The notes under the pieces were generated by a model. It was not told the DNA's origin and did not search any database. It saw only the letters and a list, made by a program, of their open reading frames with translations. A stretch of DNA of 64,000 nt, taken from positions 42,583,725-42,647,724 of the forward strand of contig NC_086031.1 of the NCBI RefSeq assembly GCF_036323735.1, given 5' to 3'. Within the stretch, counting starts at the first letter, position 1. Every line of letters begins with the position of its first letter. Made by a program: the position numbers and the translations under genes. Of this stretch, positions 35,969 to 47,228 are shown piece by piece. The DNA comes from Rattus norvegicus (taxonomy: Eukaryota > Chordata > Mammalia > Rodentia > Muridae).

Positions 35969-36240
35969 GGTGTGTGTGTGTCTCTGTGTCTGTGTGTGTT
36001 TGTGTCTGTGTGTGTTTGTGTCTGTGTGTGTGTCTATGTATGTGTGTCTGTGTATCTGTGTCTCTGTGTGTGTGTCTGTGTCTCTGTGTGTCTGTGTCTG
36101 TGTTTGTGTCTGTGTGTGTGTGTCTATGTATGTGTGTCTGTGTATCTGTGTCTCTGTGTGTGTGTCTGTGTGTGTCTATGTTTGTGTGTCTGTGTGTGTG
36201 TCTGTGTGTGTTTGTGTCTGTGTGTGTGTGTTTAGTGTGT
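35909..36240. repeat. (CT)n then TGTC/TGTG array
   Basis: CT run to 35,968, then about 270 bp of TGTGTCTG and TGTATG units. A ~115-bp stretch appears to be repeated inside it (starting near 36,030 and near 36,120). Confidence 0.9.
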
Positions 36241-36244
36241 GTTT

Positions 36245-36525
36245 AGGTATATGCTTGCTTGTGTGAAGGCCAGAGGTTGGTGTCCAGTGTCTTCCTTAAT
36301 CACTCTCTATCTTATTTTTGAGCCGTGTTCTCTCACTGAACCTGAAGTTTGCTCATTCCACTAGTCTAGCTAGAACCTTTAAGGACACTGTGGTCTTTGT
36401 CTTGCTGTTACTGGGGTTATAGACACGTGCTGCCGAGGCTGACTTTTACTTGGGTGCTGGGAATCAGAATTCAGGCCCTGACGCTTGAAAGCACTTCACT
36501 GACTGAGCATACCCTCAGCCCCTTT
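36245..36525 (-). mobile_element. RSINE1/B4-type SINE
   Basis: GTGAAGGCCAGAGGTTGG, TCTCACTGAACCTGAAGTTTGC, CTGGGGTTATAGACACG, TGACTGAGCATACCC. Confidence 0.75.
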
Positions 36526-37208
36526 CCTGTCTTACACTGTCTACACGGCCTCTTCCTTTCCCCTCCTTCCTAGTGATGAGCTGACTCAATTATTGGTCGA
36601 GGTGGCTAGCCTTCCTTCGCTCGGGGCTGTGGTCGCTGAGCTTACATTCCCCATTGCCATAGACATTTAGCAGAGGTCCACATGCAGCATCCTTTCTTCA
36701 ACTTCTCCTCCAGGCTTCTTCTCACCTTGGGAAGAATGTTGTAGACGGTAATAAAACTTGCCTGGATACTTTCCGCAAGAAATACGTCGTGGCAGTCCTT
36801 CAGAGATTAATTTTGACATTCCCACCAGACACTGAAAGCTAAAAGGAAATAGAGTTAACTCTCCACCCCCAAACTGGGGTCAGATCCAAAAATTCTGTCT
36901 GCACCATTGCTTTTTCCTGGGCTTTTGTGGCTCAGCTTGTGGCTGGGAAGCACTATTCATCACCAGGGAGTATAGCTTTTCCTTTTGTCTTCCTTACTGA
37001 TCGCCTGGGGAGTCGCTGCCAAAAGTTGTGACTGGTGATTATCACCATGGAGGATTGTGGAGTAACCTGAGGACGGTTAGATTGTGTGCCTTGACGGCTT
37101 TTTATTAGGGATGGCAGGATACCTTCGACAATTGTCTTCTAATGCACATATGACCAACGGGTTCACGGACCCACCTTGAGGCTCTCTCTGTGGAAGCATT
37201 TTGGAATT
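36526..37208. other. Unique non-coding stretch
   Basis: No repeat or gene seen. Confidence 0.5.
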
Positions 37209-37214
37209 GTAAAG

Positions 37215-37446
37215 TGTGTGTGTGTGTGTGTGTTCACACAGAAGTGTGTAAATGTACATAAGTACATAAGTATATGTTCGTGTGTGTGTTCACACAGAAG
37301 TGTGTAAATGTACATAAGTACATAAGTATATGTTCGTGTGTGTGTTCACACAGAAGTGTGTAAATGTACATAAATACATAAGTATATGTTTGTGTGTGTG
37401 TTCACACAGAAGTGTGTAAATGTACATAAGTACATAAGTATATGTT

Positions 37447-37448
<2 letters not shown>
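37215..37448. repeat. 56-bp minisatellite, four copies
   Basis: The motif TTCACACAGAAGTGTGTAAATG starts at 37233, 37289, 37345 and 37401, a constant period of 56 bp. Copies differ by single bases (TTCG/TTTG/TTCA; AAGTACA/AAATACA). A (GT)21 run follows at 37449-37490. Confidence 0.96.
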
Positions 37449-37494
<46 letters not shown>

Positions 37495-37725
37495 CAAGTA
37501 TATGTGGAGACCCAGAAGTCAACCTTAGGTGTCATTCCTCAGGAGCTGACAGAGTCTGTCACTGGCTTGGAACTCAACAAGCAGGCTAGATTAGCCTTCC
37601 GTTGAGCCCAAAAGATCATCTGCCTGTCTCTTCTCCCCCAGTACAGGGATTACTGGTATAAGCTACCAAAACTAGATTTTTTTTTTTTAAAGAAATGTGT
37701 GTTCTGGGAATCTAACTCAGGTCAG
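37495..37725 (-). mobile_element. RSINE1/B4-type SINE
   Basis: GTGGAGACCCAGAAGTCAACC, CAGAGTCTGTCACTGGCTTGGAACTC, AGTACAGGGATTACTGG. Confidence 0.75.
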
Positions 37726-38049
37726 CTGCTGACATGGCAAACACTTCACCAACTTTGCTGTCTCCTAAAACCAAAGTGCGTTATAAATGGGAAACCATTA
37801 TTTGGGGGCGGGGGCAGAAATCTTGAGTCCCTTAAACTTAAAAGAATAAACTCACCTATATTTATGGTTCTGCTTTTCTGTTTGAATGTATTGAATTTCT
37901 GTTGCCTTTTAAAGTACGATCTAAACCAGGAGTCAATAGACGGTTGTGTGCAGAACCTGCTGCTTATAGCCTAGGATCAAAAATTGGTTTTTATATTTAA
38001 AAATATCAACCGAACATCAATCAATGAATCGGCGTGTATGCACACTTGT

Positions 38050-38340
38050 GTGTGCTACACTGATTGTGCCTGTGCACTTGGAGGTCAGAGGTTGACACTG
38101 GATGTCTTTTTCTACAGTTCTTCATCTCTCTAGGGCCTCTCACTGAGCCTGGAGCTCACCAATTAGCTAGACTGGCTGGTCAGCAAGCCCAAGGGATCCC
38201 CTGTGTGTCTCTCTCCTGGGGCTGGAATTATAGGCACATGTCATTGCCTCTGTCTTTTAATGTGGCAGCTGGAGACCCAAATTCCAGCCCCTCATGTTTG
38301 TGTAGAAAGCACCTTACCCACTAAATCATCTTCCCAGCCT
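38050..38340 (-). mobile_element. RSINE1/B4-type SINE
   Basis: GGAGGTCAGAGGTTGACACTGG, TCACTGAGCCTGGAGCTCACC, CTGGAATTATAGGCACATG, CACCTTACCCACTAAATCATC. Confidence 0.82.
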
Positions 38341-39095
38341 GTCTTTATATCTTTAAGTTTTGAAAGACGAAAAACAGTAAAAAGAAAAATATATTTTATG
38401 GCAAGAAAATTCTATGAAACTCAAGTTTCAGCTTCCATAAATGAGGTTTTATGGGAGCAGGCCCACACTCAATTACTTATGTGTGATTGGTAGATGTTTT
38501 CTTGTCATGACAGCAGACGTCAGCCAACAGCATTATGAAAGCTTCTTATATTAATTAACCATGTCAGGCTGTAAGGGTCTTACCACTGAGGACACTTACA
38601 ACTGAGGCTTAGTTGAGAGGTAAAATTCGCTTTTAAAAAGAATCGTGGTGTCTTGTGCAATAGCTGCCTTTCCCTCTCTCAAAGCCTTTTGTTCCCACGA
38701 GCTCACATGTCCCAGACTTCATACATTAAGAATTGAAGATGGAAAAGCTTACTCAGACTGATAGAGCCCAAAGGAAGTGGGCTGTGGCCCAGAGTGATGG
38801 CCTCCGTTTCCTCCTTCAGTCCCGGGAGGGGTGTGTGGAGGTCCTAACGAGTTGCCTCCGGTGGAGAGAAGGATGAAAATCTGCTTTAGGGGCATGTTCC
38901 CATATCCCAGGATTTGGCACAATTCCTGTTCCTTACCTTCAAGGCATGACTAGCTTCCCCAGGACTGGCCAAGAAGAAAGGAAACAGGATTGGGATCGGG
39001 TTGTCGAGATGCACCCAATGAGCTGGCCTGGATTCAACCTCCTTTCTTAGGGAGGAGCAGAAGACCTAGAAGATACTAAGTTTTTCTTGTGTATC
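38341..39095. other. Repeat-poor block
   Basis: About 750 bp without a recognised repeat; no coding evidence. Confidence 0.5.
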
Positions 39096-39100
39096 AACTG

Positions 39101-39275
39101 GAGTTTGGCTCCAGGACCCTCCATGGATACCCTAATCCATGGATGCTCAAGTCTCTCATATAGACTGATATAATGCCTGCTGTTAGCCTACACGCATCTT
39201 CCTTCCAACTGTAGATCTTTGGGTTCCTCATAACACATCATTTAATAGAAATGTTATGTAGATGACTGTTATGTA
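39101..39275. mobile_element. Ancient Tigger/MER2-like DNA transposon remnant
   Basis: GGCTCCAGGACCCTCCATGGATACC, CCATGGATGCTCAAGTCTCTCATAT and CCTACACGCATCTTCC match the MER2/Tigger inner terminal sequence known from other mammals. Highly diverged; both outer termini are unclear. Confidence 0.65.
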
Positions 39276-39374
39276 TATTCATTGGAAGAGTACACAGGGG
39301 AAAGAATCAGGAAATGCTCATAAGAATGAAATTTTTCTCTGAATATGATTTAATCTATTGTTGCATCTATTTCT

Positions 39375-39525
39375 TCACGTATATATGTATGTGTGCTGTA
39401 ATGTATATGCGGAGGTCAGAGGACAACTTGCGAGAGTTGGTAGTCTCCTTCCATTAAGTGGGTCCTGGGGATTGAACTCGGCTTAGCAGTAACCACCTTC
39501 ACCCAGTTTGCATCTCACCAGCCTG
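39375..39525 (-). mobile_element. B3-type SINE
   Basis: GCGGAGGTCAGAGGACAACTTGCGAGAGTTGG, GTGGGTCCTGGGGATTGAACTC. Confidence 0.82.
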
Positions 39526-39660
39526 TTGGGATATTTAACATGCAGTTGCTTGAGTCTGTGGATACAGGCCTCATAGATTTGGAAGGCTAACTCCATAACC
39601 ATGGTCTGGTAGCTAGGATAGAGAGGGTGAACGGCAGTAGGAAAATTGAAAGGCTGGCGA

Positions 39661-40010
39661 TGTATTCATTTCTTGTTTTCATTACTGTGATAAAAGTTCC
39701 AAAAAAAGAAGGAGGGCTTTATTTTGGCTTACAGTTTCAGGGGATACAGTCAGTCATGGTGAGGAAGGCCTGGAGTTGGGAGCGTGTCCCCCATGGCACA
39801 TCTGCAGTCAGGAAGCAGAGAGAGATAGATGTGTGCACTCAGCTCACTTTCTCCGTTTCATGAAGTCCAGGCCCCCAGCCTATGAGATGACACCGCCCAC
39901 ATTCAGGGAGGGTCTTCCCCACCTCAGCTAACCCAATCTGTAAGTTTGTCTTTTAGAGATTCTAGATTTTGTCAAATAGGCAGTCAGTATAAACCATCAC
40001 AGCTGAATGG
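39661..40010 (+). mobile_element. Older copy of the TTAGTTAGGG-type repeat
   Basis: GTATTCATTTCTTGTTTTCATTACTGTGATAAAA aligns to the start of the family, and ATGACACCGCCCACATTC to its middle. More diverged than the other copies. Confidence 0.6.
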
Positions 40011-40442
40011 AAACTTCTTTTATTAACATGTTGAAGGTAGGACAAGGTCTGAGAGACCTGGAGAGATCATCCCTGCCTGTCCAGGCCACTAACGGGGTGA
40101 ACTTTGTGCTGCGAGCAGCTCTCAAAGTTCACCCGATTGAGAATGTTGATCAATAACAGAGCGCTCGCTAAGTGAACGATTAGGAAATGTGACTGATGGG
40201 AAGAGATCAGAGCTTACCAGCTAGCACTAATCACGGAGTGTGCTTGGAGAATGACATACCCTCACAAGCAGAGACCTATCGTGCTCTTTCCTATGTTCGT
40301 CGAGCACCATATACCAGACAAAGTGCTCTAGGCTAACTTGAAACCCATTGCATCACCAGAAGCAACAGTGAAAAAAAAATCTAAATTTTAAAAACCTCTA
40401 AAAGCTCAGTATCTGCTTTGTTGCTTTAAAAAGTAAAACTGG

Positions 40443-40655
40443 AGGCTGGAGAGAGATGGCTCAGCAGGAACTCTGGCTGCTGTTCCAGAGGACTTGCATT
40501 CCGTTCCCAGCACCCACACGGTAGCTCACAATCTACAATGCTACAATCTCAGGGGAGCTGGAACCTTATTCTGGCCCCTGAGGGAAGTACATGCATGTTG
40601 TGCCTGACATAGATACAGGCAAGACACTTGTACACATAAAAAATTTTTTTTAAAA
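40443..40655 (+). mobile_element. B2 SINE
   Basis: AGGCTGGAGAGAGATGGCTCAGCAGG ... TTCCGTTCCCAGCACCCACACGGTAGCTCAC; A/T-rich tail. Confidence 0.85.
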
Positions 40656-40720
40656 GTGTAAGTAAGACCAGGTAAATGTCTACTGTTTAAACCTGAAAAC
40701 TATCAAAGAGAATGAATAGC

Positions 40721-40769
<49 letters not shown>
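40721..40769. repeat. (TTA)16 microsatellite
   Basis: Uninterrupted TTA trinucleotide repeat. Confidence 0.97.
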
Positions 40770-40771
<2 letters not shown>

Positions 40772-40984
40772 TTTGAGTCAGTAATCTGGTGCAGTCTAGA
40801 GACTGGTCTTGAACACCCAATCCTCTTGCCTCCTCTTAACCCCCCAGTCATAGCTCTATAGAGATCTATTTGACCTCATGGTTAGTTCTTTGACTACTGA
40901 ATGACACAAAGGAGTAACCAGTCTCCAAAGTGAGGAGGCGGCTGCAGGTCGGACTGTGTTGTCCAAATGCAGGTTTCGGCATTT

Positions 40985-41084
40985 TTTTTTTTTTTTTGGT
41001 TCTTTTTTTCGGAGCTGGGGACCGAACCCAGGGCCTTGCGCTTCCTAGGCAAGCGCTCTACCACTGAGCTAAATCCCCAGCCCC
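40985..41084 (-). mobile_element. Rat ID SINE with perfect target-site duplication
   Basis: ID element on the minus strand, with its poly-A tail seen as poly-T at the left end and an intact A box and B box (GGTTCGGTCC) on the minus strand. The duplication AGGTTTCGGCATTT is identical at 40971-40984 and 41085-41098. A young, rat-lineage insertion. Confidence 0.95.
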
Positions 41085-41309
41085 AGGTTTCGGCATTTAT
41101 TAAGGATGTGACGCTGGGCCAGCTTTAGACAGACAGTGTTCTATGATTCTGCTTCTCTATGCAACGGAAGTCTATACCTACTGTGCAGAACTTCTATAAA
41201 GATGAAAGAGCCAAAGTCCTTAGTGTGTGTCATCGGCCAGTGGTGCTAACTGCTGCTTTTATTATCATCTAGGACTGGGAAGAAATGGTAAATTAACTTG
41301 GATTAATAA

Positions 41310-41490
41310 GGCCAGGATGTGGTTCAGTCAGGGGGGTGCTTGCCTAGTATATACAAAGACCTGGGTATGGTTCCCATCACACATACATGGGGCATAGTGG
41401 TTCAAATATACAATTCTAGCACTTAGGAGGGAGAGCTTAGCCTCGGCTGGTTGAGGCTAGACTGGGCTACATGAGATCCTATCTCAAAAC
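41310..41490 (+). mobile_element. B4 SINE
   Basis: AGGCCAGGATGTGGTTCAGTC head, ACTGGGCTACATGAGATCCTATCTC tail leading straight into the next array. Confidence 0.78.
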
Positions 41491-41496
41491 ATACAA

Positions 41497-41592
<96 letters not shown>

Positions 41593-42030
41593 CACACAGA
41601 GAGAGACAGAGAAAGACAGAGACAGAGAGAGACAGAGAAAGACAGAGAGAAAGACAGAGAACGACAGAGAGACAGAGAAAGGCAGAGAGAGAGAAAGACA
41701 GAGAGAGAGAAAGACAGAGAGAGACAAAGACAGAGAGAAAGACAGAGAGAGACAGAGAGAGAGACAGAGAGAGAAAGACAGAGAGAGACAGAGAGAAAGA
41801 GAGACAGAGAGAGAGAAAGACAGAGAGAGAGACAAAGACTGAGAAAGACACACAGAGACAGAGAGACAGAGAGAGACAGAGAGAAAGACACAGAGAGAGA
41901 GACAAAGACAGAGAGAGAGAGACAGAGAGAGAAAGACAGAGAGAGAGACAGAGAGAGAAAGAAAGAGACAGAGATAGAGACATAGATGCAGAGAGACAGA
42001 AAACACACCACACACACACACACACACACA

Positions 42031-42073
<43 letters not shown>

Positions 42074-42082
42074 ACACACAGT
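41497..42082. repeat. (GT)24 / GA-GACA array / (CA)n compound repeat
   Basis: GT run 41499-41546, about 455 bp of GAGA, GACAGA and AAGACAGA units, then CA runs 42003-42082 broken by CTCTCT. Five overlapping 160-215-codon frames on both strands are repeat translations. Confidence 0.95.
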
Positions 42083-42089
42083 TATGAGA

Positions 42090-43200
42090 ACTTGAGAATG
42101 TGCCTCAGAACTTAGAGGTCCCGTTTCAATGGCATCTTTACTGTATGGAGCGGGAAAACAATGGCTTTTCACTTGTTGTTTCATTTCTTTTGCAGTGTCC
42201 TCTCCTGAAGACAGAGAGGTAGGGATATCTGTCTGGTGGGGACTCTAGTGTCCTGAGTAAGAAGGGTGCCTGGGATTCAGTGGCTCTCAGTGTGTATGAC
42301 TTTCTGTCTGACAGAGTGGCATATGAGGAAGTCATTTTCTTTAATGAAGAGTGTTGATGAGCTGGGTTCTGGTTAGTTGAACTGCAGTATGTAAATCAAC
42401 TTAATCATGCACTGACGCCGGATAAACACCGAGCACCTGGCATAGCTTGGATGAACACCTTCGCTTGTTTGGTTTTGTAAAATTCTTTCCCCTTACCTGA
42501 CCTCTTCACAGAGCAGATCCCTCAAGCTGGTCTTTACAGTTTGAAGCAGGCATTTACAGTTTGAAGTCCCCACCCCTCTCCCAGAAGGTTTACAGGATTT
42601 TAATTGTCTGACTTAACAGGGTTGGCTTAAAAGACTGAATCAATGGCAGTCAGTGGAAGAATAGGCTGGCTCCTCATCATTCCCGGCTTGTCTGAAAAGA
42701 AGAAAACCAGGAAGAGTTATAAACTGTTACGATGGAGACGGATAGCCTATGTGAGCTGAGTATTAGGGAATGGACGCAGTGCCTTGAAGTGAAATCCGGT
42801 AGCCAAGGCTAGAGGAAGAAGTTGGAGCCCCATCCAGGGAGACTCTACTGAGTTCTGGTAACAATGTATACTAGGTTGGTTTCCTTAGCAACAACAGAGA
42901 CTGGGGCTCCTTATGTTTCAGGAGGCTGGGAAAGAGGAGATTAAGGCATGAACAGATTAGGTATGTGGTGAGGGCCTGCTTTGTGATTCACAGATGATGG
43001 ATGGGCTTTGAGCTGAGTCCTCTGTGGTCTGAGGGCACTGATTCTAATCAGAAATCCTATCTCCTATGACCTGTCTCTTCCCAGAGGTCTCAGTTCCAGG
43101 CCATCCCCTTAAGGTGGTGGAATTTCAACTTCTGGATTTTGGTAGAGCAAAACGTTTAACAGCCTTCATGGATTCATGCTGCTTTGTGGAATTATTCCGG
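42090..43200. other. Repeat-poor block
   Basis: About 1.1 kb with no recognised repeat or gene. Confidence 0.5.
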
Positions 43201-43204
43201 TCTG

Positions 43205-43512
43205 GGGTTGGCAACACGGCTGAGTAGGTAAAGACACTTGTAAATGCTCTGCCCAGAGAGTGGCACTATTAGGTGTGGCCCTGTTAGAGAAGGTGTGTGA
43301 CGGTGTCAGTCTTCTCCTAGCAGCCTTCAGATGAAGGTGTAGATCTCTCAGCTCCTCCTGCACCATGCCTGCCTGGATGCTGCCATGCTCCTGCCTTGAT
43401 GATAATGGACTGAACCTCTGAACCTGTGAGCCAGCCCCAATTAAATGCTGTCCTTATAAGAGTTGCCTTGGTCATGGTGTCTGCTCACAGCAGTAAAACC
43501 CTAACTATGACA
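43205..43512 (-). mobile_element. Rodent TTAGTTAGGGTTTTA-type repeat, reverse orientation
   Basis: On the minus strand it starts TCATAGTTAGGGTTTTACTGCTGTGA and continues ACCATGACCAAGGCAACTCT. The plus strand shows GGACTGAACCTCTGAACCTGTGAGCC and AATTAAATGCTGTCC. Its start resembles the repeats at 20948 and 33717, but the body differs. Confidence 0.75.
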
Positions 43513-46215
43513 GCTGCCCATCAAGTGCTGTGGATGAGCCTGTCTCCACCCCCTCCCCTGTGAGTGATTTACTGATGGAGTTACTGCCCTTAAAAAGGGT
43601 TCCTGAAGTTGGAATTCCATTGATATTCTGGGTCACCTAGTTCTTGGAGGCAGACAAGCGTTATAGGATATATAACGCTAGATCCAGTTTCCTGCTGTCT
43701 TCAGTAGGATCACCCAGAATATGTGCAGAACCTATCAGAGTGTTACCTGGAGAGCAATACGGTTCCAGGACCATTTCATTTAAAGGATTCATTTCCTTTA
43801 CTATTGGCCCCAGAACACTACTATTCCCCCTGAGGTTGTACTCTTGGGAATGTTGTTTTGGCTTCTAGGGAATTTCTTTAGCACTGACTGACAAAAGAGC
43901 CCTTCCATGATAGTTGTGTGCACTCTTTGACGCTAGGTTTCGAGAGTACGTTTCTAAGCACTGTGGGGATGCTGGGTTGCTTTCTGTGGTCATTTGAATT
44001 TTGTCTCTAGGGGTCCTTGGTTCTCCTAAATGAGCATCACATTGAACAATAAATGCCCAATTGTTTGTGGAGCTTTCATTTAGCATCTGAATATCAGATG
44101 GGAGAAAAACCACAGACACTTGGTTCAATGACTAAAACAAAGCCCATTTTCTTCCAAGAGAGCACCCTGGAATGAATCTGTTCATACAGATATAACCATG
44201 AAAGAAGGCTGGGAAGTCCATAGGCCTGAAAGATAGATCACCTAGTGGCATTTCAGGAAAACAAAAGTGATTTGAGATGAAACCCATCTAGGTTCCTTCC
44301 CAGTTAGAGGCCTGACATCATTCGCAAGTCAGATGTCATGTTTGGCAGCATGCATACAATTTAAATATTTTAGCTTTCATTATACAATTGTAGCTACATT
44401 ACTGACCTTCAAGAGCTCCCTTCATGGGGGAGGAGCCCAAGGAACAATCAGTTGCTTCATGTGAGGGCTGGCCAGCAGACTGGGTTTCCTCACATAGCCA
44501 GACTAACCAGGACCCAGGGAAGGTTTTGGAGGAGCTCATCATGAGAGAGTTGGGACAGAGAACGACTCCGGCGGGGGCACCCTTTTGGAGGAGGGAGGGA
44601 GTAAAGACTTTTTTTTTTTTTTAAATTCTTTTCTTTCCTTTTTTGAGAAGGAGCTATCGGCCTTTGTTCCCAGGAAGGCCGCAATATCCATGGAGACTTG
44701 CAATGCTGGGAATTTTGTCCCGACTAAGTTCCTTTTGTTGAGGCTCCAAGGCAAAGGAGAGGAATCTGGGGTGAGGAGGTTTCAAGCCAAGATGAGAAAA
44801 GAAAAAGGAATTCCTCCCAAGGATTTCTCCCATTGTTTTCCTTCGAATAAATATTTATAGAGCAGGTTACCAGTGAAGCCAGCCACAATGGTCCCAGCTT
44901 TAAGACCAAGCTTTCCAGCGAGCACATCGAAAGCTATGTCTAAGCGTGATCCAATTAAGACTCCCCGGAGAAGGCAAGAAGCCTCAAGATAATTTCCTAC
45001 TGAAAATCTAATTGTGTCCTCGAGTGGAATAGGAACACCGGCATGAATTACTCCAGATCCATAGGCTGCTGCAAAAACGTGCAGTTAAATTAGATTCTAT
45101 TTTAAGTAATTAAGTTATTTCCCTTCACAGGATCTATAATTTGTCTTGAACAAATGTGATTTGCCTAAGAAAGATAAGGCCTTGCAATTTTTCCTTCCCA
45201 AACGGATTTTCTGTGCCAGAAACAATTACTAAAAGACCAAATATTGTCTTAATTATATATCGCTTACTGTCTGGGTGGGTGGGTGCTTACAGCACCCTCT
45301 TTGTGTTCTGAGAGGTACAGCCAGTATGGATGAGAAGTTATCTTCTCTAGTTTCCAGGAGACCGGACCTGCAATTTACTCAAGAGTTTGAGGCTTGCACA
45401 ATGTTAGTGTAAATAGCGCCGGGTTATTACATAAGGCTCCCAAATCTTGTGCAAAATCAGGCAACAGCAAGCTTGCTTCAATAGAGCTTTGAACCCTAAA
45501 AAAAATTGCTGGCACTAATCTTTTACTGATTTAACTGAGCCCTTCAGGAGATGCTGGGTGTTGTAATAAGAGTCAGTATAAAGGTGCTGAGATTTGCATA
45601 GAAGATAGTGCAAGGAGAGTATTTTGGGCATGGCTAATTTTATGAAGAAAACATTCACTTTTGACCTGGTGTCCAGTAACAGCTAAGTTGGCAGCGGCAT
45701 CTTGACCAGGTGTTCTTGGCGGGTAGGGGGAGGCAATACCGGGTAAGATGGGATAAACAGTGTCAAGTTTGGGTTGTGTACACTGGAAAATAAACGTTAT
45801 CACGAGCTTCTGAGTCTCAGGTCCCACCTTGGTAAAAGGGAGGTGGGGTGGGTGATGCCATCTACATTGGATGACTGATACCCAGCACCTAGCCTGACTC
45901 CCCTCTAGATGCAACAGATGCAGCGAAATGCGAACACTGTCGCTTATGTGTCTCCTGGTTTACGCACAGACATCTTTCCGAGAGACCCGTCCTCCTCCAT
46001 GGGAATGCCTCAGCGCCCATGAGTTGAAAGTGTTAAGGACTTCAACTTCTTGACGCAGGCTTTGAAATACTGGCTGCTGTTGTCCCCTCATCTTAGACCC
46101 AGTCACTTAAGCTTTCTGCTCCTGGGGCTCCCTTAACAGTAGAAGCAGAAAGTATGGCTGTTAATGTGAAGCTTAAGTAAATATACAGTACTTAAGACAG
46201 GGGTGGGGGTTGGGG
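43513..46215. other. Repeat-poor downstream flank of Cxcr4
   Basis: About 2.7 kb with no clear SINE or LINE apart from poly-T at 44609-44622. The segment 44,880-45,560 is AT-rich with many homeobox-like TAATTA/ATTAG words. No frame shows a recognisable domain. Confidence 0.55.
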
Positions 46216-46480
46216 GGTGGGGGAGATGCTCAGTTCATAGAGTGCTTGCTCTTGGAAGCATGGGAACTTAAGTCTGATTCCCAAAATGCTAGTAAAAAGT
46301 TGAGCATCCCAGTGCATGCCTTAATCCCTGCTCTGGAGAGGAAGACAGCTGGATCCCTGGGGCTTGTTAGCTAGCCAGCCTTACGTACTTAATCCAGTTC
46401 TGGGCCAATGAGAGACCCTGTCTCCAAACCAAACCAAACTAAACCAAACCAAACCAAGCCAAGCCAAGCCAAGGTGTGGC
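46216..46480 (+). mobile_element. B3-type SINE with AAACC/AAGCC tail
   Basis: GGGGGAGATGCTCAGTTCATAGAGTGC head, GCCAATGAGAGACCCTGTCTCC, then (AAACC)n(AAGCC)n at 46430-46473. It lies about 180 bp beyond the Cxcr4 poly-A site. Confidence 0.8.
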
Positions 46481-46676
46481 AGGACCCGAGGAACATCTGG
46501 ACTTGACCACCAAATGCATAGTGCATGTGCACGTATGTGAGCCCACATAGACACATCCAGGAGCGTCTCTGGTAGGCCATAAATGTGTACACTGCTCAAC
46601 TTCCCCAAACGCATTACTACGGTTAGCCAGCAGCAATGACAACACAGCACGCCACCAAGCAAGTTTACCATTGACT

Positions 46677-46682
46677 TTTATT
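46677..46682 (-). terminator. Cxcr4: Polyadenylation signal of Cxcr4 (AATAAA)
   Basis: AATAAA in the context GTTAATAAAAGTCAATGG on the minus strand. A GT-rich stretch (TGTGTTGTCATT) follows about 40 nt downstream, as expected for a cleavage and polyadenylation region. Confidence 0.85.
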
Positions 46683-47196
46683 AACAACATAATACAAGAC
46701 TGTACATTTGTAGGTACTGAAATCAATCCACCCTTGAAAACTGAAAGAAAAAACCCAGCATTTCTATACCATTTCAGGCTTTGGTTTTAAGTGCCATCTT
46801 CTACAGAGAAACCACACAGCACAACCAAACAATTCAGGAACGGGGTGGGCGGGGCGAAGAGATTATGCAGCGACAGCTGAGGGTCACTTCTAGCTTTATC
46901 CGATTTACCACACATTCTGGAGCGTTCAGTTCCTTCCTCTACAGCTCTACAGTCCTACACACAGACACACAGCGACTAAGAACTTGGCCACAGGTCCTGC
47001 CTAGACACTCATTCACGTGAAACAGACAAACAACAGAAAAAAACCAATATTTATATAAATTAAGTCAAACCTCACACACACACACACACACAAAAACTAG
47101 AGAAACATAAACTCCAACAGTCAATAAAAAAAACTGTACAAGATTGGTCAGTCTTTTATATCTGGGAAATGTGTAACATAAAAAAAGTTCTTTGTC

Positions 47197-47227
<31 letters not shown>

Positions 47228-47228
47228 G
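47197..47228. repeat. TA dinucleotide microsatellite in Cxcr4 3' UTR
   Basis: About 15 TA units with one phase break, ending 14 bp from the stop codon. Likely length-polymorphic. Confidence 0.95.

Noticed and set aside
41423..42095. Five 160-214-codon frames on both strands
   Set aside because: All lie in the GT/GA/CA compound repeat; Arg-Glu and Ser-Leu dipeptide repeats only.
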